Source of the DNA: Metellina segmentata
Taxonomy: Eukaryota; Arthropoda; Arachnida; Araneae; Tetragnathidae
Length of the DNA: 64,000 nt
Assembly: GCA_947359465.1 (NCBI GenBank)
Contig: OX375880.1
Coordinates: 26,808,548 to 26,872,547, forward strand
Direction of reading: 5' to 3'
A program made the position numbers and the translations under genes. Positions 12,473-22,500 of this stretch are shown one piece after another (position 1 is the first letter of the stretch; each line of letters begins with the position of its first letter). The notes below the pieces were generated by a model that was given only the letters and a program-made list of their open reading frames with translations, was not told the origin of the DNA and searched no databases.

Positions 12473-12904
12473 AACGGTCTTTTCTAACTACCTCTGCCGC
12501 AGTCTAAAACTAACCCAACTGTAAAAGTTAGCAACCAATCAAAGATCATCTGGACGAACACCACCTGTTCTCCAGTAGTAAGGATCGTGGAGAAAGAACA
12601 ACAGCTGGAGTCAAACAATAAATATAGAATATATTCGGCATTCCGATGACACAAAAGACACCTGCCATGCAAGTAACCCTTCCTAAAGGTGAAGTACAAC
12701 GGAGTTTCTCACAATGTCACAACATAAACAAACTTTCCCAATTGGAGCCTTTAGAGCGCATTTTGGTTCTAAGATACCCGTTACCTGTAGAGGGGGGGAT
12801 AACCACAGCGACCACCGTTCTTGTTTTGCGTATAGCAACCTTCTCCTGAAGAGGTTTCATACCTTTTCATTCATCGATTGCCCCTTAGCCAAAGTTACGC
12901 AAAA
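12037..12904. other. Intergenic stretch with a long (CT)n microsatellite
   Basis: Contains a pure CT run at 12439-12471. An open minus-strand frame at 11984-12280 crosses the hAT boundary and matches nothing I know. No gene is supported. Confidence 0.5.
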
Positions 12905-14270
12905 CAGGGTGATTCTTAAAAAGACGGGCAAAACTTTAAGAGGTGATAGTACACATCCAAACAAACAACTTTCGTCAAAGAATGCATGGTCGGAATTAAA
13001 ACGCATAGGTGCTAGAGGGCGCCAAAGGTGTTGTTATAAGATACATGAACACACAAAGAGAGAATAAGTGACAAAAGCAAGTTTAATGACATTTGGTTGC
13101 AATAAGTGTTCTAAACAGTGACCGGCAGTGGCTATGCATGAGGTACAACGGCGAAGAAAGGAATGGCGAACTTTCTGAAAAACGCCAGGCAGCGGCCGAA
13201 AGTCTGGCGACGAGATCTTCTGCAGATTCAACGGAAGTCTCATACACAAGAGCCTTCAGCTGTCACCACAAAAAGAAATCATTACATGAAAGATCTGGAG
13301 AGCGTGGTGGCCAAGCTACATGACCACCTCGCCCAATCCATCGGTTCGGAAAAGTTAAATCCAGTTAGTTTCGCACCTCATGTGCATATGGGATGGTGCT
13401 CCATCTTGGTGGAACCACATTACATTCTGGATGTGTGTGGGAACGTCCTTCAACATGTCTGGCAGCACCTGTTGCTGAAGCGTGAGGTATTTTTTTTCTG
13501 TCCAGGCGTTCTGGTAGAAGATAAGGTCCGAGTAGGTGGTCTCCGATTATTCCGCTGATGAGCATGTGAAGAAGTGACATGTGGATTTACATCCGACCAA
13601 ACATGTTGATTGTGGGTGTTAAATGCACCTTCGCGTGTAAATGTACATTCATCCGTGAAAAGCCCAGTTGCCACAAAATCTGGATTTACTGCGCTCTTCT
13701 GCAGAAACCAGCGAGCGAATTCCACACGACGAGGATAATCGTTTTAAGTCAGTTCCTGAACTCGTTGAACATGGTAAGGATGCAAACGTTCAGCCTTCAG
13801 TACTCGCCATGTCGTGAATTGTGATACATGTAACTGCCTAGCCACTGCTCGGGTACTTGTACTTGGCTGATCAGCCACCATATCCAGAATGGCTTCTTCC
13901 ACGACTGACGTTCTTTCCGTCTCGGCACGACCTGCATCCGACCGGGAAGCGAGAAAGGATCCCGTCTCGCGCAACTGTTGGTGCAAGCGCTCAAATGTTT
14001 TACAGTCGGGCAACTGTTTACAGTCCTGTTGAGTTCTCCGTACAATCGTTGAGCCTCTGAGCCATTTCCATTTGCAAGTCCGAAGATAAAATGCATATCA
14101 GCATTTTCCTTATTAGTGAAGGGCAACATCTTCCGATATGTTCCTGCCGCGATTGACAGTTCCACACTAGGATCAGCGACTTTTATGTATTAATCGAGGC
14201 GAAAATTTGCATGTGAGTTCTTTTTCCCCATATCACATTTGCATGTTATTACTGTCGTTCTTCTACCAAT
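12905..14270 (-). pseudogene. Decayed Tc/mariner-like transposon with DUF4817-type transposase, copy 1
   Basis: Minus-strand frames show, in order, FTNKENADMHFIFGLANGNG and EAQRLYGE (helix-turn-helix start), PSTSTRAVARQLHVS with WRVLKAERLHPYHVQRVQEL, EFARWFLQK, TGLFTDECTFTREG (first catalytic Asp region), HNQHVWSDVNPH, GPYLLPERLD and a C-terminal QKVRHSFLRRC. Frameshifts near 14030, 13560 and 13370 prevent a full protein. The sequence CAGGGTGATTCTTAAAAAG at 12905 matches the terminal repeat of the related element at 52621. The opposite terminal repeat was not found. Confidence 0.8.
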
Positions 14271-14810
14271 AACTCGCAACAAGAATGGAGGTTTAACATT
14301 TGAAGGATCAAGTTTTCAAATCCGCCAGCAACTTAACGTTTTGTTTCCGATCATGCATTCTTCGATGAAAGTTGTTTGCTTGGATGTGTACTATCACATC
14401 TTAAAGTTTTGCCCATCTATTATGAATCATCCTGAATTTGCCATACTTGGAAAAAACTGTGGATAAGAGGGCTCGCAACTCGCTTGTACTCATGCATGAT
14501 GTGACCTTTTAGACATGACAGAGCTTCAAAATATCTTATACTGGTCGGAAGGTTAGGTAGCATTATGTATTCGTATTTGTGATAAGTCAGCACAATCTCT
14601 CTCAATCCTTTTGGTGGTTGTCATGACGAGGCATCTTCTCATTTTCAAATCTGACCATATCTCGATGGACAAGGTATCTCGTCATTAGAAGAAATCCTAA
14701 TAAAAAAAATCATGATCTCGTCATCATAAAAGAAAATTGACAGTCTTAAATCAAATTCAAAACAAGTGCGTCTTTCAGGTAAAGTAAAATATTGGTGGAA
14801 CATATTGGTA
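14271..14810. other. Intergenic stretch, nothing recognised
   Basis: No domain-bearing frame or repeat boundary was seen between the mariner relic and the inverted-repeat element at 14811. Confidence 0.4.
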
Positions 14811-15170
14811 CTAGACACTGCGTAGCCAACACGACGTTGCCCGTGACAGTTAAAAAAAGGTCGAAAACGTAGGTTCAAGGGGGAAAAAACTAATAAATCT
14901 CTATATATTTGCAAACCAAATTGGAAATCGCTGGGAATTCATTCCAATAGGCTACGAATTTCCACTTGGTTTGCGAGGCAAACCATAGTTCCTTATATTT
15001 ATAATTTGCAGGGAATTCATTCCAATAGGCTATACGAATTTCCATTTGGTTTGCTTCACACACCTAATGGGAATTCGTAGCAATCACCGGAAGTTAGCGA
15101 GCAGTGGTCACACCTGACCCCACGAAAATAACCGACACGGGCAACACCGTGCTGGCCACGCAGTGTCTAG
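14811..15170. mobile_element. 360-bp element with two inverted Helitron-like 3' ends
   Basis: Both ends read CTAGACACTGCGT(A/G)GCCA inwards, that is, a Helitron-type CAGTGTCTAG terminus at each end in opposite orientation. The flanks are TTGGTA on both sides (14805-14810 and 15171-15176). Inside are two similar direct blocks containing GGGAATTCATTCCAATAGGC, shared in style with the Helitrons at 29662 and 39752. Confidence 0.7.
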
Positions 15171-15983
15171 TTGGTAAATATAGTAATGCATCAGAAGATT
15201 ACTGATCTTGACTTGAAGACTTGATCTTCAACATTTAGTTGACCTGATTTCAAAGAGCAAAAATTGGGACAACGGACTGAAGCGACAAGCAGTGTGTACT
15301 CATGGTTGGGAAAATTAGTTATGTAGCAAGCAAACCGGAGGGAAAACTGGGGAAGCAATATGCTCTTCTCCAGCTGGGTCAAGGAAGCTAACTTAACCAT
15401 CCAAATGTTTCACATGTATTATTCCACCTCGCAATCTTCAGTCTTCCCTGCTTGACTTTTAACCAGCTTTGACCTTCGTAATCATAAGACGTGACCACTA
15501 GAATATTATCTTTCCAAAGGATTATATTCTAATGAAAGAAACAATCAATATCCTTCAAAGGATTCACTCTCTATTAAAAGAGAGCAATTTAATACCACTA
15601 AGAGACTCTATACGAAGGAAAAGACAAATAATATCTTTCTGAAGGCTGAAAGAAGCCATGAATTACTTCAACCCTTTTTGGAACACTGCTCGGAAATCTC
15701 GTGACGTTCAAAAGGTTAATTTAAAAATTCCAGTACTTGGTAAGCGAGTGGTAAGCGAAAAATGGCGAGCCCCGTTTCAACTATACCTGTTATTTCTGTT
15801 CTTTTTATCCCAGTCTTGGCTTGGTTGTTCGGAATTTACTTCAAACCGATGCCCCGGTCTAAATTATTTTCTTGTGGCAACAAATAACCTAAGAGCGATC
15901 CTCAAGCCAGTTACATTAGAGTTACATTTAGCTGTAGGCAGTGGCGCACCCAAGGGATTGCACCAATTTCAATCACCCCCTTG
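15171..15983. other. Gene-free stretch with small hAT-like inverted repeat
   Basis: Nothing coding is supported. Near 15935-15986, GCGCACCCAAGGG and CCCTTGGGT form a short inverted repeat resembling a collapsed hAT end. A long open frame from 15658 runs through it into the next MITE. Confidence 0.4.
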
Positions 15984-15991
15984 GGTACAAT

Positions 15992-16530
15992 TAGAGTGCC
16001 TATATAATAAGAGTGGCGACATACGGGAAACACTTTCTGATTGGCTTAGAGACCTTTTCTACCGCCCGAGGCGGTCTTTTCCTAGCTCCCGTAGACTTAA
16101 CATGGGAACTTTTTGTGTGTTCGAGGAAAACGTTTGTACATTAAATAAAAAAGAAAATATAGGTTATTCATGTTCCATTTCGTGTTCTAGAATGTTTATT
16201 TATTATTATTTTAGTGTTTTGTCAGTATAAATTTGAAGACTTTTTAAGTAAATAGCTTTTTATGAACAACGTGGTGTTTCCCGCAATCTAAATTAGCGCG
16301 TTGTATAACCCATCTCATCAAATACTCATGTAATTGAGCGTTTATATGAGTCATTTATACCGAATGTATCCATATTCTAACAATCACATACGTTTTGTTC
16401 TCCTTGAAATGATATATTAATTCGCCCAGCAACCTTCTTTGAGACGATTCTGGTAGAAAAATGGCTACCGCGCATGCGCATTGGGCCAAATTTGGTCCCT
16501 TGTCGCCACTCTTATTATATAGGCACTCTA
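15992..16530. mobile_element. 539-bp MITE with 30-bp TIR and perfect 8-bp TSD
   Basis: Both ends read TAGAGTGCCTATATAATAAG and continue as AGTGGCGACA. They are flanked by GGTACAAT at 15984-15991 and 16531-16538. The 8-bp TSD suggests hAT or another 8-bp superfamily. No transposase is present. Confidence 0.85.
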
Positions 16531-16803
16531 GGTACAATCTCTTTAGAATTTCAACCATCCCCTAATCAACAGAAAAATTTAAATTTCAGAGATCTGAAAA
16601 CATTGATGTTTTGTAGATCTCCTTAAATGCTTTAACCTTATCTAATGAAACGTTGCATTCTTGGAAAAATTAATTTTAACTACATTACATTCATTTTATA
16701 CACCTTAACAGCACAAAAGTCTTAGCACCTTTTTTCAACTTCGGGCAAATGGAAGAGGATTCTGGGAAAGTGTTTGTCTCTAAGGCTACGCTTAATTTTA
16801 ATA

Positions 16804-16831
16804 ACATTCATATTTGATCAAATATGAATGT
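16804..16831. repeat. 28-bp perfect palindrome
   Basis: ACATTCATATTTGA is followed directly by its reverse complement, with no spacer. Confidence 0.85.
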
Positions 16832-17390
16832 GATTTAGCTTCATCGACTCTGTGACTTGTTTACAAAGATAATCGGAAGCCAGTACGCTAAAACAGATGT
16901 TTTTTGGCGCTCGATGCTGTCTCGATGCTTGTTGCGCAACAAGGCTCGATGTTGTTTTTTCACGATGCAGCAAGAGAGAACAATGGACAATTCAATAATC
17001 AAACGAATGGACTTGGTTTTAAATATTCCAGATAAAGAGACCCAGTTTTACGAACATTTCATTTTTAAAGATAAATATTTTATGCTGTAACTGAGATGGA
17101 AGTTTTATTTCTTCTTACTTGTTGTTCTATTATAAAACCCAGAAAGAATTATGGCGTTTACTTTGATATTCGTAATAAATGCAAAATGCTTTCTTTGAAG
17201 ATTAATGTTTTTCTTATCATTTATGGTAGCAAATGCTGAAATTTCTCTGTGAAGCGTTTGTTTGCATGTGAGACGCATCATATTTTTGCTGATTGACATA
17301 TTTTTTCTGGTTCACTTCTCTCATCTGTGTCATTAATTTTTTGTGTGTATATCCGGTGTCCACTAATCTATGCTCCATTTACTTGACATT

Positions 17391-17450
17391 GTCTTGTGTT
17401 TGGCGCAGCTTGGCCAAATATCGTCCTCGTGCCCATAAAATCAGAGCCAA
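17391..17450. repeat. Dispersed repeat fragment (first of two)
   Basis: Shares GTTTGGCGCAGCTT-GCCAAATAT and a following GCCCATAAA-like stretch with 19882-19930. It may be the 3' tail of an unidentified SINE or LINE. Confidence 0.4.
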
Positions 17451-19341
17451 ACCAAATTTCTTTGTGAAACGATGTTTGTATGTTAGACCTATGTTTGTCC
17501 ATCATATTTTTGCCGTTCCCCATATTTTATGATAAACACATATTTTTACTAATTCGTGCTTCACTAACTTGCGTATTAACCCTTTTAACACTAAATATTC
17601 CATCAGAGAGTTTCAATGGAAAAGTAAACTGGAAACAAACATTACAAAACTTCTCGAATTTTTATTCCAATAAGCAAAGATCGATTTTGTCTCAAATTCT
17701 GGTGGTATCAGATTCTACCATTCACCTACTTCTACCATCATAGATAGAAAAAGTTGCGTTATGTGATCGTGATTCTCATATTATGCTTCCTGTAAAACCT
17801 TCGCTTACAAAATCATTTCAAATGTTTGATTTTTCCAAATATGCATAACAATTTCGTGTAATAAAGAACAAATGAACGTCGCTCTTTCATCTTGCTCATT
17901 ATACCATTTCCAAACAAGCACGTGATGGAATCATGATAAGAACCAGTGACGTCGTTTGCTGCTTCCAAGCTCGCCCTCAGCTCAACTCTTTCTTTCTTTT
18001 CTACCAGCCGAGCAATGTCCATATTCCAGGCATGGACCGCCGGCTTTCTATTTTTATCTGAAAATAAATCAAGATCTATTAATTTAATATCCTCCGCAAA
18101 ATGCCAATAAATTTTAGCATTAAAAATCGTTCAAATGCTTACTACTCCTGCGATAATCATGACCAATCAAATGAAACATGAAGCAAATGGCTTGCATTCT
18201 GGCCTCAAGAATGGCTTCAAAAAACATGAGGTATGGGTGTGTTCGTTTGTATGCAGATATGTCAAACGGCATACATAACGTGAATTCATTAATTTTATTT
18301 TCTGTACTCATATTGAATTATTTTTATGTGTTTGTCATTCTATTGCCACACAATTCTTGTGAATTAGTCATCTAAATGTGGACCCAATTGAAGTGACTAA
18401 TTAATGTTTACGTAATTGTAAATTATGTAAGACGTGGATTGACGTATAGATGAGAGAAATTGAATTGAATTGTTTTTTTGAAGTGATGGGAGGATTCCTT
18501 TTGAAACTAATTTATGGATTATAAAACGTTTATCTTATCTTCAGGGCCGTGTTAAGTATTAATAAAATACAAATTACTTTTTCATTAATTGCATCGCGAT
18601 GGCTCTGCTTACTGGTATGATTAATTGTTTTTATTATTCTATTGAAGAAAGCAATTGACTAGCAAAAAATTTTTTTTTTATTTACTGCTCTAAAGGCGTG
18701 AATGTGCTATTTTTTTTGTTAAATTTGTCGGAAATATCTTGTTCTCAATTATATAATTTTCATTTAAAAGCGCAATTTTAAAGTTTGATTATTTTGTGTT
18801 GAACAAAAATGCCACAAGTTTTGAGTATTTCTCGGAATATATTCATAAAAAATTTAGTTCAATTTGGTTTGTAAAATAATACCCATTTATGTGTTCAGCA
18901 AAAAATTATCATTAAGTTATTATTTTTGCTGTGTAAATTCACAGATAAATCAACAAAATTACAAAATGTGAAACTGAAAATTTGTCAATTTTGATTTTAA
19001 ACATCCAATGGTTGGCAGTTTCAATACCATCTGGAAACTTGTGAAATAAGAAAAATTGTGTTGCCACATTGCTTTAGCGTTGCAAATAAGATTGTAGTAA
19101 AAAAAATTACGTTCACTTCCATAAATTTTTTAAATTAATAAATTTTAAAAACTAATTTTCTGATTCCATACAACATTTGAAAAGTTTTCTATTTTGCCTA
19201 TCATAACTTCTCAAAATTACCAATATGTGTATTTTCTGATTAAAGAAAATATTAATTTCTATTTAAAAACAAATATTTTACCTCACAATTTATGTACAAA
19301 TCAATAATTATCTCAGATGTATTTAATCATTTTTGTTCCAG

Positions 19342-19521
19342 GTGAAACGAGAAATCAAACGTATTAAAGAAGTAAAGGAAGAATTTGAAGAAACTCCTTT
19401 AATAATTGCATTAACAGTGTATTTTTGCTATGTAGTGCTCACAATTTTTGGCCATATTCGGGACTTTGTGAGAAAATTAGGCTTTGGAAAAAGCAGTGAA
19501 GTGAAGGAAAGAAACCGAGAG
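19342..19521 (+). CDS. SPTLC2: SPTLC2 copy A, second exon (membrane anchor)
   Basis: A 180-nt exon in phase 0 at both ends, between acceptor AG 19340-19341 and donor GTAAGT at 19522. It encodes a charged stretch ([18 protein letters not shown]) followed by a hydrophobic segment, [10 protein letters not shown], that matches the N-terminal transmembrane part of LCB2 proteins. Upstream in frame there is a TAA at 19324 and no ATG before or in the exon. A preceding coding exon must therefore supply the start. Confidence 0.88.
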
Positions 19522-22500
19522 GTAAGTTATATTTTATGCTTCATTTGCACTCTTAAATTCAATATAAGGAAAAGTAGTTCAAATACTGCCTAAAAATGCA
19601 AGGAATTCGTGGGAGAAAATTAAGGTTACTAAAGTTATGGAAATTGATGCATGAAACAATGTTAGAAAACCTTGTAGTAAAAATTTCAGGTTTTTCCTCC
19701 TTATTTTTTAATTTAGTAAAATTCTCCAATTTAATGAAATTTTCACTGAAGTATTCCTGAAAAGTTTTCGATGTCATCGGGACTAAGTGAGTTTCCTCTG
19801 CACTAGCATCCTGCAAGTAGTAGGTGGTGCAGGTTCTCCTTTCTTTCTTCTGTGTCAGTAAAGTTTGTACCTGTCTATTTACTTGATGTTTGGCGCAGCT
19901 TTGCCAAATATGGTACATGCTCCATAAATCCCAGACCTCCAGGCACATTTTCCTTTAACTGTGTATGAGCTTCATGAACTCTTTCTGCTTTCATCTTATT
20001 GCTCTATTCCCCAATCCCTCTTTTGCCCCTTTCATGAGGTTTTTTACTCAACATTGGCTTGTGTTTAGTTTAATTTGTCCAAATGACCTTAGTGCAGAAA
20101 AAAAACCTCAAAACCAAATAACTATAAAGCTCAATCAACCAAAAAATATTTTGATTAAAAAAATTGTTAATTTGAAATGTATTATTTGACTATCTAGTCA
20201 GGTTTTCATACACATTGCAGTTTTGTGTTTCATGAATAAAGATAAGAGAAGAAAGTTTCAATATTATGTAAATATTTAAAGCAACTAGCTACTAAATTCA
20301 TTACCCAAAACTGATTTAATAAGATAAGATAGATTTTAATTTATTATTTTTGTACTGTATTACTCACATTTCTTGATAATAATTAATGAAAAATTCAACA
20401 TTTGCTGAAATTCTTTTCTTTTGTAACAAAAAATTATGTTCAAAGCAAAAGATTATGTTCTATAATAGAGAAGGGCTTTTTGGGAAACGTCATTTTTGGA
20501 GGTTGCTGTTTTATGAAGGTAAACCCTATTTTAGCATTAGCTTGTTCAAAAAGTGTTTTTATCCTGAAATACATTTTATGGTTCAATAGCCGATGTAATA
20601 TTTTAAAGAGTTCTAGGAAACTAAATTTGTTTAGCAGGCTAAATCTGATCAGGATCAATAAAAAAGAGTGGGCTGTAGTGTTAAATACACATTTAACTTT
20701 GGCTCTGAAAGCTGGGTTTTCAGATGCACGTATGTAAAATTAAATTGAAGATTCCTTTAAGCATTTGATAAACAAGGCAAATTCTTTTTGCTATTTGGAA
20801 ATCTTTAAGACAAGTTTTTTGCTTTTTATAGGGTTATGCCAAACTGTATGGCAGTTTTGAGAGTTTTTACACAAGAAATATTTACAAGAGAATTGTGCAA
20901 GGATGGAATATGTTTGTGTGTGGTGTTCCTGCTGTCATCTTTAAATTAAGGATTCAAATATCACCTGATTTTCATCAAAATAAAAGGCAAGTGAGAAAAA
21001 GATTTTCCTAACAGTTCACTCGATAAAATTTTTAATGGCTGCATTTCTTTATTGATTGCGTTTAATTTGAATTGAAATGTTTACGAGTTTTCCCACTGTT
21101 TATGTGTTGTAACATTGCAGTTCAAATTTGTGCAGAAACACACAAATAAAATTTTCTCTCCTTTTTGCAATGGTAAGTGAATTTTTTATCGGGTAATATT
21201 GTTCAGAAAAATACTTTAAATTATTCTTCCCATTTTTTCTAAAGACACAACAGTAACCCTTCATTACGTTGTGCTTATATATATTTAGCTATATTACTTT
21301 TTTTCTTATGAATTTTTGGTTTGCAAACAGCAGAGAAAATCTCAATCTGTTTCTTCAGAATTAGGAGTATGAAAGTCACTTGTTTCAAGCAGTTATTTTT
21401 AACTAGATCTAATAATAATTTTTAACTAGATAATAGAAAAGATTGTCTTGAAGTGAGAATGAAAAGGATTTTTTATGAAAACATTTTTTCTACTTTATTT
21501 AAAGAGGTTTTACTATGAATTTTTTGATATCGTTTGGGGGTGTATAGTTTTATATAATTTTAAATAAAAAATGGGTAGTTTGACGCAATTGCTTCCTTTT
21601 TATTTTGATTATAAATAGTTGACCTATAAATACTTTCTTTTCTCTGTCACTATTTATCCGAACTCTAGAACGCATGTGCAGTATACTCTTGATTATATAT
21701 ATTGTAGTTTCAGCACGCTTGCATGGTTAGTTTCGACTTTTGTTTTCTGGTTGATTACACCCTGGGTGTTTTGTTCTGTACTGTTTTAAAGTTTTTTGTA
21801 TTTTTATTATAATTATAAATAAATATATATGTAACCAAAAGAGTGTTTTACTCTGTAAAGAATTTTGAGTAAGAAGCAGGAGATATTAAAATTTTAGAAA
21901 AAGCAAGTGGTTATCCTTGGAATTATTTTGTAGTACAAAATAAAAGTATTTCAAATTACTAGGAAAGTGAAGTCCACAAGAACCTATTACAGGGTGGCAA
22001 CAGAACTTAACTAGGAAATCAGGGAATTCTCAGAAAACTTTTTAATTGTGGAAAAATCGGGGAAAATTTTTAAATTTCACAAATAATCAGGGAAATTTGG
22101 TAATTTAAATGGCCACTATTATCGTTTGTCTATTTAGAGATGCACAATTACAAGTGCTTTTGAGAATCGATTAAATCAATTGCAATTGCATTTTTGTGAA
22201 TTTTTTTTTTTGTATTATTTGATTTTGATGAATAGTTTGATAATAGAGGATCAGGTGTAAAAAGTTCATAATCAAAATATTTTGCATTTTTTCTCAAATT
22301 TTTTTAAAAAATTGCTATTATAAGAATTAATGCCTTTTTATAAAAATTAAAATATCTAGAGAAAAAATACAAAATGTTTGTGAAGAATTATCCTTTTTTA
22401 CTGCCTCTGACTATAAATATTTAAAAATAGTATTGTGTGAAAACTGTATATCGATACCAACCACAGATCACAACTTTTTTTATGGGAATTATAAAATCGG

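Larger units (their letters stand above)
16539..19341. other. Upstream region of SPTLC2 copy A, first exon not located
   Basis: The missing first exon of copy A should lie here or further upstream, but no ATG frame ending in phase 0 before a convincing donor resembles an LCB2 N-terminus. A 28-bp perfect palindrome (16804-16831) and a repeat fragment containing TTGGCGCAGCTTGGCCAAAT (about 17400) are present. Confidence 0.4.

Noticed and set aside
12646..13558. Several plus-strand ORFs of 70-130 codons
   Set aside because: They are mostly antisense to the DUF4817 transposase relic, whose minus-strand motifs explain the open frames.
15658..16230. 190-codon ORF that looks like a secreted or membrane protein
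   Set aside because: It crosses the TSD and terminal repeat of the MITE at 15992 without any splice site, so it is a chance fusion of unique DNA and transposon.
17813..18022. Minus-strand 69-codon ORF (MDIARLVEKKERVELRASLE start)
   Set aside because: Codon content looks less random than its neighbours, but I recognise no family and no splice context, so no gene is claimed.
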